From NCBI GenBank assembly GCA_017937065.1, contig JAGBEI010000031.1:124001-188000 (forward strand): 64,000 bases of DNA. Reading direction: 5' to 3'. A model generated the notes under the pieces. That model did no database searches, was not told the origin of the DNA, and saw nothing but the letters and a program-made list of their open reading frames with translations. This stretch comes from Clostridia bacterium. GTDB lineage: Bacteria; Bacillota; Clostridia; Oscillospirales; QAKW01. Each line of letters begins with the position of its first letter. The first letter of the stretch is position 1. This document shows, one piece after another, positions 51,888-63,200 of the stretch. The position numbers and the translations under genes are program-made.

Positions 51888-52760
51888 TTATTCGTCCTCA
51901 AGCTCGTGCAGAAGCTCTTGTTCCTCCCTTGACACGGTATTTTTCCCGCCTTTTAACACCTTTATAGCATCCGCATTATAGGTGTTATAAATAACGGCGC
52001 CGTCCTTTTGAGTGATTGCCGCACGAACCGTCTGCTTTAGAGTATTTACCTCCGCCACGGTCGCGTTGCCGTCCGGTGTCTTAATAAGCGCGCCTACGCG
52101 CGGCAGTCTGCGGTTAAGCTCCTCATATGCCTCCTGCTCATAGTTTAGACAGCACATAAGCCGCCCGCAGGTTCCCGATATCTTAACGGGATTTAACGAC
52201 AGTCCCTGTTCCTTTGCCATTTTTATTGATACAGGGTGAAAATCGCCCATAAAGCTGTGACAGCAAAACGGTCTGCCGCACATGCCCAGTCCGCCTTTCA
52301 TCTTGCATTCGTCACGCACGCCTATCTGCCGCAGTTCAATTCTTGTTTTGAAAACAGTTGCCAGCTCCTTGACAAGCTCTCTGAAGTCAACCCTGCCCTC
52401 TGCGGTAAAGTAAAAAAGGATTTTACTCTCGTCAAAGGTATACTCCACCTCCACGACAGTCATATCAAGCTTTAGCTTTTCTATTTTCTTTGTGCAGATA
52501 TCAAACGCCTTTTCCTCTTTGCGGCGCAGTGCCTGCATCTTTTTGATATCGGCGGAATCCGCAATTCGGATTACCGGCTTGAGCGGCGAAACGACCTCCC
52601 GCTCCTCCGCCTCGCGGTTGCCCTGAACGACCTCGCCGCATTCCTTGCCGCGCGCCGTTTCGACAATACACCACTGACCCTCCGAAAGCTCAAGCTTACC
52701 CGGATCGAAATAGTACATCTTACCGCCGTTTTTAAATCTGACTCCAACTATATTAATCAA
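51888..52760 (-). CDS. ricT: PSP1/RicT (YaaT)-family protein
   Basis: This 290-residue protein has the PSP1 domain with conserved cysteines (CKMKGGLGMCGRPFCC and SGTCGRLMCCLNYE), which in Bacillus RicT help bind iron-sulfur clusters in the RicAFT complex acting on RNase Y and phosphorelay. The start is TTG at 52760 with SD GGAGG eight bases before it; the earlier frame overlaps holB. It overlaps the holB stop by 8 bases, so it is translationally coupled. Confidence 0.93.
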   Translation of the reverse strand: MINIVGVRFKNGGKMYYFDPGKLELSEGQWCIVETARGKECGEVVQGNREAEEREVVSPLKPVIRIADSADIKKMQALRRKEEKAFDICTKKIEKLKLDMTVVEVEYTFDESKILFYFTAEGRVDFRELVKELATVFKTRIELRQIGVRDECKMKGGLGMCGRPFCCHSFMGDFHPVSIKMAKEQGLSLNPVKISGTCGRLMCCLNYEQEAYEELNRRLPRVGALIKTPDGNATVAEVNTLKQTVRAAITQKDGAVIYNTYNADAIKVLKGGKNTVSREEQELLHELEDE

Positions 52761-53718
52761 TATTTTTTCCTCCGCAAAGAAGTATGACAATACGCGCCGC
52801 GGCAAGCGCGGGATTTACATTCGCGTTAATAAGCTCAAGCGTATCCTGACACGTCAGAGCAGCGTCATACAATATATTTAAATCTATTTTATCAAACTGC
52901 GCGCTGTTTTTCAATATGCTGTCCCGAAAAACAAGAGTGTCAATATTTGCCCTGCCGACCGTGCGGTATACAGCCGTATCGCGCAGATACATGGTGAGAA
53001 CGGGAAGAAATTCAAGCAATTCTTCCTTGCTCATCTTCGACATTACCGATGCTGCCGAATACTCGTTTTTTACAGCACAGCAGAGCATAAGCTTTTCACA
53101 CTTTGCAGCATGTGCGTCAAAGTCAACAGACTCTGCCAGCGTCATAGCAAGACCTACGTTTCCGGACGCGGCATACATTGCCGTTTCAAGACGCATCACG
53201 GAAATATCGGGATATATGTTTTTCAGGTACCGCGCGCCCTCCTTCGCCTCCACGTATTCCATATCGTACACACAGCAGCGCGAGATTACAGTAGGCAGCA
53301 CTCTGCCCCGGCTTTCACTTAAAAGAATAAAAACGGCAAAAGACGGCGGCTGCTCCAAAACGGTCAGAAGTGCGTTCTGACCCGCGTCGTTCATAAGCTG
53401 CACTCCGTCTATTATGTAAATCTTACGTTTGCCCTCACTCGGCTTTACAAAAGCGTCTGCACGCATCTGCCTTATCTGTTCAACGGAAATCAGCTTTTTG
53501 CCGTCGGGCGGTGAAACAGTGATAACATCCGGATGTGTGCCGCGGCATACTTTCTGTCCGTTTTTACCCACAAGCTGCTGCGCCAGCAGATAAGCCGCAG
53601 TCTTTTTGCCTGTGCCGACTGCTCCGCAGAAAAGATATGCGTGCATAGGTCTGTCCGACGAAACAGCGCTTGTCAGCTGCTCCTTCATTCGGTTGTTTGA
53701 CAAGAGCGCCTCAAACAT
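52753..53718 (-). CDS. holB: DNA polymerase III delta' subunit
   Basis: This 321-residue clamp-loader subunit has the AAA+ fold with Walker A-like GAVGTGKKTAA, ISVEQIRQMRADAF, the IIDGVQLMNDAGQNALLTVLEQPP block and the SRC sensor region. It is part of the machine that loads the beta clamp. ATG at 53718 overlaps the alr stop by 8 bases, as does its own end with ricT. The operon order with ricT is typical of Firmicutes. Confidence 0.93.
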   Translation of the reverse strand: MFEALLSNNRMKEQLTSAVSSDRPMHAYLFCGAVGTGKKTAAYLLAQQLVGKNGQKVCRGTHPDVITVSPPDGKKLISVEQIRQMRADAFVKPSEGKRKIYIIDGVQLMNDAGQNALLTVLEQPPSFAVFILLSESRGRVLPTVISRCCVYDMEYVEAKEGARYLKNIYPDISVMRLETAMYAASGNVGLAMTLAESVDFDAHAAKCEKLMLCCAVKNEYSAASVMSKMSKEELLEFLPVLTMYLRDTAVYRTVGRANIDTLVFRDSILKNSAQFDKIDLNILYDAALTCQDTLELINANVNPALAAARIVILLCGGKNID

Positions 53719-54802
53719 TTTCGTATTCCCGCTTAACATTTGGCGACACATACAGCGGCGAAATATCAATCACCGCTCGGTCTCCGCACTTACATTCGAT
53801 ATCTGTAACGTCCACCATTGTATGAGTCAGCGCGATTCTGCCAACGGCGCGCGTTCTTTTACCGTTTACCGTAACAGGCAGACGGTTGTCGGAAAAAAGC
53901 ATTTTAAATACGTTAAAGCCGTATCGCGCAATATCAATTAAGCGATACGTATCATAGCCCTTGCCGACAAGCACGCCGTCACCCGAGCCTGTGCACAGCA
54001 CTGCAACGCGGGTGTCACGCTTTAGTTTAAACACACCGCCGTAACCGATATTGGAGCCCTTTTTCAGCATGCGTATATCCGCAATTTCCGTTTCAAATCT
54101 TCCTACCCGTTTAAGGTCGGCGTCCGTGTTCATGGGCAGTCTGCCCAAGAGGGCAGAGCCGACTCTCACGGCATCAAGATGGTACTTACCGTCGCGCAGA
54201 GCGGCGCACGAGTTTGCAATATGCCTTATTCCCGCTTTAATACCGCTGTCCCGCAGCTTTTCGATAACCTCATTGAATTTTTCCAGCTGGATATCAGCTG
54301 ATTTTGAATTAATATTAAAGGACTCGTAAAAATGAGAAAATATCCCGCGCACGCTGAGTCCCTCCAGCCCGTATACCGCTTTTATTTCCGATATATTTCC
54401 GGGCATAAATCCAAACCTGCCGAAGCCGGTATCGATTTTAACATGTACTCTCACAGTCACGCCCTTTTGGGCGGCATAATCCGCAATACGGCGAGCCTGA
54501 CCGAGAGAATCAACCGCAATTATAAGTCCTGCATCCACAGCCGCCCTGACGGACATATCGTCATGATAGCAGGACAGCAGTAAAATATCAGACCCCTGCC
54601 CCGCAAGCGGCAGCGCCTCTTCCAGACGCGACACGGCAAAAAGCGACACGCCGCAGCAGCCGGACAGAAGCTCCATCACCTTTGCTGCGCCCAAACCGTA
54701 GCAATCCGACTTCAGAGTGGGTATTACAAGCGCGTGAGTATGACGGGCAAGCTCATTATAGTTATGAATTATATCGTTTGTATTTATTACAAACCTTGTC
54801 AT
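53711..54802 (-). CDS. alr: alanine racemase
   Basis: This 363-residue PLP enzyme makes D-alanine for cell wall. It has Lys31 in LKSDCYG as the PLP lysine, VKIDTGFGRFG, HIANSCA, and Tyr254 in NIGYGGVF as the second base. The lysine motif is altered from the usual AVVKADAYGHG. It overlaps femX by ATGA and holB by 8 bases. Its partner femX makes peptidoglycan bridges. Confidence 0.92.
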   Translation of the reverse strand: MTRFVINTNDIIHNYNELARHTHALVIPTLKSDCYGLGAAKVMELLSGCCGVSLFAVSRLEEALPLAGQGSDILLLSCYHDDMSVRAAVDAGLIIAVDSLGQARRIADYAAQKGVTVRVHVKIDTGFGRFGFMPGNISEIKAVYGLEGLSVRGIFSHFYESFNINSKSADIQLEKFNEVIEKLRDSGIKAGIRHIANSCAALRDGKYHLDAVRVGSALLGRLPMNTDADLKRVGRFETEIADIRMLKKGSNIGYGGVFKLKRDTRVAVLCTGSGDGVLVGKGYDTYRLIDIARYGFNVFKMLFSDNRLPVTVNGKRTRAVGRIALTHTMVDVTDIECKCGDRAVIDISPLYVSPNVKREYENV

Positions 54803-55875
54803 TTCGCGCCTCTGTTTTTCAGCTTGAATTTTATCATATTGAGATGTCGGTAATTCTTTTCCGCAAATTTGAGAAACCTATTGAGCAGCGGACGGTAGAC
54901 GATACTCATTTCACCCACAAACTCGGTAAACTCGCCGTTAAAGCCCTTTTTAAAGCGGTATAGCCCGTAGAGCGGGTTGTCCTCGCTGATATCGCCCGAA
55001 ACTCCGCGGAAATCGTAAATATCCGCGCCGACCTCAACCGCCCATTTTATCATCTCGAACTGAAGAAGATAATTGGGCATGACATTGCGGTAGGAATCAC
55101 TTGACGCACCGTACAGATACCAAACCTTGTTGCCGTACCAAATCGCAATGGTGCCCGCTATCGGCTTTCCGTCAAGATACGCCATATACAGACGCGCGTG
55201 CTCGCCCATCGCATCGAGCAGACGACGGAAGTACGCCGCGTTTCTGATGACGAAATTGTCGCGTATACCCGTTTCCAGCATGATTTTATAAAAGTCGTCC
55301 ACATGGGACTTGTCCTCGATTTTTACCGTAACGCCCTTTTTAACCGCAACGCGGATATTATACCGGGTTTTCTGATGAAAGGACGCCAAAAGCTCCTCGT
55401 CGTTTCTGCCGTTAAGATAAAGCCTGAAAACATATCTCGGCTGAACGCCCTCGAAATTTTTAGACTGGTCGGGCAGAGTAAAGTTGAGCTCACGGCAAAT
55501 TTTCACAAACTCGCCGTCGCTGCTTTTAACGTCGGGATCGATTTTAAGTATATACGCGCCGTATTTTTTTGCAAGAGCGTTCACGCCGTCCATAAGCGCG
55601 CGCATAACCGACATATCGTGTATATCGCAGACGGGACCGCGCGGACTGTACATCATATTTGCGCGAAAGAGCGGCACGCGGCGCACCAGGACGCCCATAC
55701 TGCCCGTAATCTCGCCGTTTTCCCCGCGAACGATAACTGCCTCAAACTTCCAGTCGGTTTTGATTTTTGCCCACATGACAGACTGGGCAAAATGACCCTT
55801 GTCACAGCTTTTGACAAAGCGCTCATATTCTTCAACCTGAGATTTATTGTTTAAATCCAGATACTCCAATGCCAT
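54799..55875 (-). CDS. FemX/FemAB-family peptidoglycan bridge aminoacyltransferase
   Basis: This 358-residue protein has the two-GNAT FemABX fold: KGHFAQSVMWAKIK at the start, YSPRGPV, and later SFHQKTRYNIRVAVKKGV, NYLLQFEMIKWAVEVGADIYDFRGVSG and YRFKKGFNGEFTEFVGE. It uses aminoacyl-tRNA to add amino acids to lipid II or the wall. The ATG at 55875 is close to the AGGAG; TTG two codons on has better spacing. It overlaps alr, so both serve wall building. Confidence 0.9.
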   Translation of the reverse strand: MALEYLDLNNKSQVEEYERFVKSCDKGHFAQSVMWAKIKTDWKFEAVIVRGENGEITGSMGVLVRRVPLFRANMMYSPRGPVCDIHDMSVMRALMDGVNALAKKYGAYILKIDPDVKSSDGEFVKICRELNFTLPDQSKNFEGVQPRYVFRLYLNGRNDEELLASFHQKTRYNIRVAVKKGVTVKIEDKSHVDDFYKIMLETGIRDNFVIRNAAYFRRLLDAMGEHARLYMAYLDGKPIAGTIAIWYGNKVWYLYGASSDSYRNVMPNYLLQFEMIKWAVEVGADIYDFRGVSGDISEDNPLYGLYRFKKGFNGEFTEFVGEMSIVYRPLLNRFLKFAEKNYRHLNMIKFKLKNRGAK

Positions 55876-55942
55876 TCTCCTCTCAGAAAACTCTTCTAAG
55901 TTAATATTATAACCAAAAAACACACGTTTGTAAATAAAGTAT

Positions 55943-55970
55943 TTGATTTTCCGTCAAAATAGTGTATACT
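55943..55970 (+). promoter_or_regulatory. promoter of the DUF1858 gene
   Basis: TTGATT (55943-55948), a 16-base spacer and TATACT (55965-55970) lie 35 bases before the gene. Confidence 0.6.
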
Positions 55971-56004
55971 ATATCTATAAAATATTTGAAAGGATGTATC
56001 GGAA

Positions 56005-56196
56005 ATGGTAACAAAGGATTCCGTAATAGGCGATATTCTCGACAAATACCCCGAGACCGCGCAGTTCTTTCTTGAGATAGGAATGCACTGTCTGGGCTGT
56101 CCCTCTGCAAGAGGAGAGACAATCGAACAGGCCTGCGCCGTTCACGGTGAAGATTGCGACGCGCTGATTGAGCGCATAAACGAAGCGATTGCGTAA
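56005..56196 (+). CDS. DUF1858 domain protein
   Basis: This 63-residue protein is the DUF1858 domain, found also at the N-terminus of ScdA/YtfE: SVIGDILDKYPETAQFFLEIGMHCLGCPSA with a CxxC. It may act in iron-sulfur or nitrosative-stress repair, or metal binding; it is alone here. SD AAAGGATG precedes ATG. Confidence 0.92.
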   Translation: MVTKDSVIGDILDKYPETAQFFLEIGMHCLGCPSARGETIEQACAVHGEDCDALIERINEAIA

Positions 56197-56265
56197 CGCA
56201 TAGGCATCAGACGGCGTGCGGGTTTTACTATCCGCATGCCGTAATTTTTTTCAAAGGAAGGTATC

Positions 56266-56982
56266 ATGCCCAACATCATTCTTTTTGACCTTGACGACAC
56301 AATACTGGACTTTCACAAGTCGGAAAAAGCAGCGATTACAGAGACGATGTCACAGCTGGGCGCGCCCGTATCGGAGCAGAATATTGCTCTGTACAGCAAA
56401 ATCAACGACAGCATGTGGAAGAAATTAGAGCGCGGAGAGCTGACCCGCGCACAGGTGCTTTTAAACAGGTTTGAGGAGTTTTTCGGCGCCGTAGGCATCG
56501 AATGCAGCCCGTTATCGGCAAAAAAGCTGTACGAACACTATCTGTCCGAGCAGTGCTTTTTCATAGACGGCGCACAGGAAATTTTAAAGCGGCTGTATTT
56601 AGAATACGAGCTGTACATAATTTCAAACGGCACGGCACATGTTCAGGACGGCAGAATTGCAGCGGCGGGAATTGCAAAATACTTTAAAGATATTTTCATT
56701 TCGGATAAAATAGGCGTGAACAAGCCCTCAAGGGAGTTTTTTGAGTACTGTGAAAAACAGATTCCGGACTTTGACAAAAGGCGTGCTCTGATTGTGGGCG
56801 ACAGTCCGTCATCCGATATTTTAGGCGGCATTAACGCGGGCATTGCGACCTGCCGCTTCAATCCGCATAAAAAGCCGAATCCCGAAGATATACAGCCGGA
56901 CTATGAGATTAATTCTCTGTCTCAGCTGCCCGCGGTGCTGGACAATTTTTTCGGCAAGGCTGACAAACAGACAGGAAACTAA
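56266..56982 (+). CDS. YjjG-family HAD phosphatase (nucleotidase-like)
   Basis: This 238-residue enzyme has the HAD motifs: FDLDDTILDF with Asp8 and Asp10, SNGTAHVQ, K in NKPSREFFEY and VGDSPSSDILGG. The family YjjG/YfnB removes phosphate from pyrimidine nucleotides including unusual ones. SD AAAGGAAGG precedes ATG. addB follows 11 bases later, so they may be co-transcribed. Confidence 0.9.
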   Translation: MPNIILFDLDDTILDFHKSEKAAITETMSQLGAPVSEQNIALYSKINDSMWKKLERGELTRAQVLLNRFEEFFGAVGIECSPLSAKKLYEHYLSEQCFFIDGAQEILKRLYLEYELYIISNGTAHVQDGRIAAAGIAKYFKDIFISDKIGVNKPSREFFEYCEKQIPDFDKRRALIVGDSPSSDILGGINAGIATCRFNPHKKPNPEDIQPDYEINSLSQLPAVLDNFFGKADKQTGN

Positions 56983-56993
56983 GCGGTGAGCAA

Positions 56994-59900
56994 ATGGTAA
57001 ATATTTATTACGGCCGCGCGGGCACAGGCAAAACGCACGCGCTTGAAAACGAGGCGCGCCGCCTTTTAAAAGAGGGTATGCGCGTCTTTTTCGTTGTGCC
57101 CGAACAGCTCACGATATCGCGCGAATACTCTTTTAACGAAACAGAATTACAAGGGGTACAGGTGCAAAGCTTCAGCCGTCTATCCAACACCGTTTTCCGC
57201 CTGCTGGGAGGCACGGCGAAAAAGCTGCCTGACAGCGCGATGAATACTGCCGCACTGTACAGAGCGGTAAAGGAAGTATATCAGAGCCTATCCTTCTATA
57301 AAAGCACGGCGTTAAGCCACGGGTTTATTTCAAAGCTGTCGTCCGCCTTTGCAGAGTTTGACACCTGCCGCATCAGTCTTGAAAGCATAGAGGCAATACC
57401 GCAGGACAGCATACCGCCGTCCACGCTCTTGAAATACCGCGATATGTTTTTGATTTACAGACGCTTCAAGCAGCTGTGGGAGGGCGAGTACAAAGCGCCG
57501 GGAGACGACATAACGCTTGCCGCAGCCATGCTGGAAAACAACGACATTTTTAATGACGCCGTATTTATGTTTGACGGCTTTTACGGCTTTACCGCGCAGC
57601 AGCTGGAACTTATCTCTCAGCTGATGTCACAGGCATCGGGCTGTTTCTTTGCGTTTACAACCGACCTTGAAAGCGAGCTGTTCCAAACCGTCTCCAAAGA
57701 GGTACGCCGCATTGAGGCAATGTGCAAAAGGCAGGATATTCCGTGCACGCATATAAAGACAGACGGCGTTCAAAGGCGGCTGACTGCGCCGGCGCTGCGC
57801 TTTATTGAAAGCAGTGCCGCTCAAGCTCCGACACTCACCCACCCGAATGAAAAATACGCAAACGACCCCGGTCTTACGGTTTATTGCGCAAAAAATTCAG
57901 GCGAGGAGCTTAACTTTATTGCATGCAAAATAAAAAACGACGTATTAAACGGCAAATACCGTTACCGCGACATTGCGGTGCTCTCGCCCGACAGCGAAAG
58001 CCTCAGCCCGCTCGCCGCCGCCGTTTTTGCAAAGCACGGCGTGCCCGCCTTTACCGATATCAAAAAAAGTCTCTTGTCAATGCCGCTGACCGCAATGGTG
58101 CTGAGCGCCGCGGAGGCGGCATGCGACGGTTTGAATTACGAAAATGTTTTTTCATTTCTCAAAACAGGGCTTGCAGGGCTTTCCTTTGACGACATAAGCA
58201 TACTCGAAAACTACGTGCGTATGTGGAAAATAAAGGGCGGCGGCTGGCTGCGTGAGAAATGGACGCAAAGCCCGTCCGGCATTTCGTCCGGCATCCGCGA
58301 CTGCGCCGATAACGACAGTCGGCTGTTACATATAAACGAGCTTAAAAACAAAGCGACAGCTCCGCTCATTCGATTTTCGGAAAATATAAAAAAAGCACAC
58401 GGATGCGAGGACATGCTGCGTGCGGTATGCGGGCTTTTTGATGATTTGAACGTATCAGACGCACTGTTGTCCCGCGCACGGTATTTTGAGAGCACGGGGG
58501 AACTGCATTTAAGCGACGAGTACACACGTATATACGAAATATTCATTCAAATGCTGGACAGCATAAACGAAATTTTCGGCAACATGAAAATATCTCCCGA
58601 TGAATTTTACGATATACTCAGCGTCTGTGCCGGCAGCGTCACTGTCTCGTCCCGCCCTGCATGTACCGACGAAATTATTTTTTCGGGGCTGGGCAGAGTG
58701 CGCACAGAGAATGTAAAGTGCATATATATCTGCCGTATGAATGACGGGTTTATACCCAAAACTCCTTCCGACAACGACCTTATCACCGACGCGGACAAGC
58801 GTCTTTTTGCAAAATACGGCATAACCACGTCTATGGATTTTTTACAGAGCGCCGCGCGTGAAAAATTCGACTTTTACAGTGCGCTTACTTCAGCCTCAAA
58901 AGAGCTTGTACTATCATATTCCACCTTTGAAATAACAGGCGAGGAGCTTTTAAAATCGGAATTTCTGGAAAGCATTCAGCGGCTGACGGGCACAGAGGAA
59001 CTGATTTATGAAAAACTGCCGCCCGAATTTCACCTTGTCAGCATCGCGGGGGCATCCGATCTTGCCGCAAGGCTTAAAAACCCGCGTCTTACAAAAGAGG
59101 TGTACAAGGCGGGGGGGATTGCGCAAATTCAAAAAACGGAAAACGACAGGCTGAGCGACGACATCGTATACGGACTCTACTCTAAAAATCTTCGGCTCAG
59201 CTTTTCGGGCATTGAGGAGTTTATCGGCTGTCCGTTCAGATTTTTCATAGACAGAGGGCTAAAAGCCCGAAAAAACGAAACGGTGGAAATGAACCCGGCA
59301 AATATAGGCACGTTTATACACCACGGACTGGAGCGGCTGCTGTCGGGAGAATTTGACCTTGAAGGAGATATAAGCGCTCACATCGACACAATATCAGACG
59401 ATTATAAAAACAGTGTTTTAAAGGACTGCACAGGCAGCTCAAAACGCTGGGACAAATTATTTTTAAGGGCAAAGGGTGCGCTCAGCGGCGCGGCAAACAG
59501 CGTTGTAAAGGAAATACACGGCTCGGATTACAAGCCCTTTGATTTTGAAATCGATATATCACGGTACACGCCGCCCGCACAGCTTCCCGGCGGGTGCACC
59601 CTTACCCTTGTCGGCAGCATAGACCGCGTCGATATACTTGAGCGTCAAGACGGGCGGTTTGCCAAGATAATCGACTACAAAAGCGGCAGTCAGGACTTTT
59701 CGCTCAAAAAGATATACAACGGGCTTTCCATGCAGCTGCCTATTTATGCAGGAGCTGTCAAAAGCAGGTTCCCGGATATAAAAATTGCCGCCATGTACTA
59801 TCTCAAAGTCGGAGTACCCGACATTAATCTTACCGACAAAAACGGTATCGACAGTGAGCAGTACCTTGAAAAAACGGAGCAATACTACAAGCGCGACGGA

Positions 59901-60218
59901 ATTTTCAGCGCTAAAGCAGCAGCAGGCACAAGGCTTGGCGACGGAATTAAGACACTCGGCAAAATAAGAAAGGAAAGACTTGTCAGCGACAGCGAGCTTG
60001 ACAGACTTATAGACTTTACGCGGCGGAAAATATACGATACGGGGGTATCGGTTATGTCGGGAAACGTCACTGTATCGCCTATTGACGACAACAGCGTCAG
60101 CGCATGCGCTTACTGCGATTACGGCGATATCTGCAAAGTAAGCAGAAATCCCGAATGCAGACGGAAGTTAGAGCCGCTTCCGGACGGATTTTTGGAAAAG
60201 GAGGATTTACGGTCATGA
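56994..60218 (+). CDS. addB: AddB subunit of the AddAB helicase-nuclease
   Basis: This 1074-residue subunit has Walker A GRAGTGKTH at the N-terminus, a UvrD-like inactive helicase region and a C-terminal RecB-type nuclease with IIDYKSGSQ. Cysteine Cys in FIGCPFRFF plus CAYCDYGDIC at the end form the known [4Fe-4S] site. With AddA it unwinds and trims broken DNA ends up to a Chi site to load RecA. The end overlaps addA as ATGA. Confidence 0.96.
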   Translation: MVNIYYGRAGTGKTHALENEARRLLKEGMRVFFVVPEQLTISREYSFNETELQGVQVQSFSRLSNTVFRLLGGTAKKLPDSAMNTAALYRAVKEVYQSLSFYKSTALSHGFISKLSSAFAEFDTCRISLESIEAIPQDSIPPSTLLKYRDMFLIYRRFKQLWEGEYKAPGDDITLAAAMLENNDIFNDAVFMFDGFYGFTAQQLELISQLMSQASGCFFAFTTDLESELFQTVSKEVRRIEAMCKRQDIPCTHIKTDGVQRRLTAPALRFIESSAAQAPTLTHPNEKYANDPGLTVYCAKNSGEELNFIACKIKNDVLNGKYRYRDIAVLSPDSESLSPLAAAVFAKHGVPAFTDIKKSLLSMPLTAMVLSAAEAACDGLNYENVFSFLKTGLAGLSFDDISILENYVRMWKIKGGGWLREKWTQSPSGISSGIRDCADNDSRLLHINELKNKATAPLIRFSENIKKAHGCEDMLRAVCGLFDDLNVSDALLSRARYFESTGELHLSDEYTRIYEIFIQMLDSINEIFGNMKISPDEFYDILSVCAGSVTVSSRPACTDEIIFSGLGRVRTENVKCIYICRMNDGFIPKTPSDNDLITDADKRLFAKYGITTSMDFLQSAAREKFDFYSALTSASKELVLSYSTFEITGEELLKSEFLESIQRLTGTEELIYEKLPPEFHLVSIAGASDLAARLKNPRLTKEVYKAGGIAQIQKTENDRLSDDIVYGLYSKNLRLSFSGIEEFIGCPFRFFIDRGLKARKNETVEMNPANIGTFIHHGLERLLSGEFDLEGDISAHIDTISDDYKNSVLKDCTGSSKRWDKLFLRAKGALSGAANSVVKEIHGSDYKPFDFEIDISRYTPPAQLPGGCTLTLVGSIDRVDILERQDGRFAKIIDYKSGSQDFSLKKIYNGLSMQLPIYAGAVKSRFPDIKIAAMYYLKVGVPDINLTDKNGIDSEQYLEKTEQYYKRDGIFSAKAAAGTRLGDGIKTLGKIRKERLVSDSELDRLIDFTRRKIYDTGVSVMSGNVTVSPIDDNSVSACAYCDYGDICKVSRNPECRRKLEPLPDGFLEKEDLRS

Positions 60219-63200
60219 AGTTTACACCCTCGCAGAAGCTTGCCTCAGAGCTCACGGGAAACAGTCTGACGGTAAGCGCCGCCGCAGGCTCGGGCAAAAC
60301 CGCGGTTCTGGTTGCCCGCGTTGTCTCACGGCTGTGCGGCAAAGAGAAGCAATGCAGTGCCGACCGGCTTTTAATCCTCACCTATACAAACGCCGCAGCC
60401 GCACAAATGCGGCGCAGAATTGCGGGCGCGCTCAGGGATAAGCTTTCGGAAAATCCCGACAGCGATTATATCAGACGGCAGCTTTTACTGCTGCCTGCCG
60501 CAAAAATCTGCACGATACACGCGGCATGTTTTGACCTTATCCGTCAGAATTTTGACAAGCTCGGACTTGATCCCCGGTTTTCAATAGCGGAGGAAACAAG
60601 ACTGGAGCTTATGCGCTCAGAGCTTACGGACGAATTTATCGAAGACCTGTATGAACGCGCGGAAAACGACGAAAATGCACAAGCCGTCATAAGCTATTTT
60701 ACCCGCGGCAGAGACGACAGCGCGCTTTACGACGCACTGCAAAACGGCTGTGCGTTTTTGCAAAACGAGCCATATCCCGAAGACTTTATTGAATTTGCCT
60801 GCCGAACAAATGACAGCGTGTTTGATTTGCTGCCCGACGGATTTATATACAAATATATACATAAAACCCTGTCCGACATAGTACGGCAATATGATGCGCT
60901 TACATCGCGGGCACAGTTCGCCGGCTTTGAAAAGCTGTGTGAATTTTACGGCGATGAACGCAACGGCATACAGCAGGTTTTAAAATTTATTACAGAGCGT
61001 GATTTCAATAAAGCGCAAAAGGCAGCCGAAACAAAGCTTAAAAACCATCCTCCGCGCAAAAAAGACACGGACGAAGAACTGTGGAACAGCCTTAAGGAAG
61101 AGCATGGACGTCAGAAGGAACGGTTTTCAAATCTATGCGACGACTTTCTGTATTCAGACGAAAGCGCTGTACTCAATGACAGAAAAAGCGAGCTTTTAAT
61201 AATAAAGCAGTTTTTCACGCTTTGCCTTGAGCTGGAAAACAAGCTGAAAGCACAGCGAAGGCGTTTGAAGCTTGTCAGCTTTAACGACGCGGAAAAATAC
61301 GCGCTAAAGCTTTTAATAGCAAGCCACAGCGGCAAAAGCATTGTCAAAACGGAGCTTGCAAAACAACTGTCTGCTTTTTACGACGAGATAATAGTTGATG
61401 AATTTCAGGACTGCAGTAAAATACAGGACTATATATTCCGTTCGCTTTCAAAAGATGAAAAAAATATTTTCACGGTGGGCGATGTAAAGCAGAGCATTTA
61501 CCGCTTCAGAAATGCTTTTCCTCAGTTATTTATAAAAAAGCTGGAGCATGCGGCGCTGCCGCAGGCAGATGAGACGGCGCTCACATACCCGGCAAAGCTG
61601 AACCTTGAGCATAACTTTCGTTCACATCCGAAAATTCTGAATTTTGTCAACCGTGTTTTTGACACTCTGATGACAAAAGAGCGCGGCGGTATTGACTACT
61701 GCAGCGGACACAGACTGTCAAACGGAGGTCTGTACGACCAAGACGCGCCCGCGTCCGTTACGCTGTCGCTGCTGGTTTCAAACGGTCAGGAAAAACAAAC
61801 CGCACTTTCGCGGCTGGAGGGTGAAGCAAACTTTATAGCAGGCAAAATAAAAGAGATTGTCGGTACGCTGTCATTTTACGACACAGACAAAAATATACAG
61901 CGCGCCGTAACATACGGGGACATTGCAATACTTATGCGCGCTCCGGCGACAACCGGTGCCGTTATAGAAAAGACGCTGGAGGCGGCGGGAATCGGATGCA
62001 TCAATAACAATCCGAGCGAAAAATACCTTGATACACCGCACGTGCGCGATGTGCTGGCATATCTTCAGTCCATAGACAATCCGTATAATGACATACCTCT
62101 TATAACGCTCATGTATTCCGACTACTTCGGCTTTACTGTAAACGAGCTGGGAAAAATACGTGCCCGGAATAAGAATATGCTGTTTTTTGACGCGGTGAAA
62201 AGCTACGCTGAAAAGGACGAAAAGACAAAGAACTTTGTCAATACGCTGGAAAACCTGCGTCAAAAGAGCACCGTCACCGACGTTTACGGACTTTTAAATA
62301 TAATATACGAGCAAAGCGGGATTTTGCTGCGCGTGCTCAGTGAGCCCGACGGTGAAGCCGCACGGGCAAACCTCATGCTGCTTCTGGATTTTGCGGCACA
62401 GTTTGAAAGCATGCGATACCGCGGACTGTTTTCGTTTATAAACTACGTCTTAAAGCTGATTGAAAGAGATCAGACGGTACCTGCGGCAAGACTGAGAAAA
62501 TCGTACAGCTGCGTACATCTGCTGTCAATACACCGTTCAAAAGGACTGGAGTTTCCCGTCGTATTTCTTGTAAACGCCGGCAACGACATAACGCTGAACA
62601 TCAGCGGCGACATTCTCGCCGACAGCGAGCTGGGAGCCGGCGCATATCTGCGCGACAGTGTAAAGCACCGTGATTTCAGTACTCTTTGCAGAACGGCAAT
62701 AAAGGAAAAAATCAAAGAGGATGAAATTTACGAGTATATAAGGCTTTTGTACGTTGCGCTTACACGCGCAAAAAGTCACCTGTTTATCAGCGCCGCCATG
62801 AACGCCGACGACGCGGAAAAGGCGATACTGCGCGCCGAACGTTCGGGCGGTATGCCGTCAGACTGCGATATCTGCGATAAAAAGAACTTTTTCATGTGGA
62901 TACTCTATTCGGTAATCGGGTGCGCCGACGCCGCGCCGTTTGCAGCCTTTGCAGGAGCTCAGGCAATGCCCCGAAAGGAGGGAAGCGGTCTTTTCAAGGC
63001 GGAAATTTTTACACTCGGCAGTGAAAGTGAAAGCCCGTTATCGGAGGACGCCTGCAACGAGAGTGACGAAAGCGTATTTTCGGCAAAATATATAGAAGAA
63101 ATGATTTCGCGTAAGTACGCCTTTGAAGAAAGCACGAAAATCCCGTCAAAGCTCTCGGTATCTGAAATAAAAAGCATGAAAAATGCCGATACGGAGGTCA

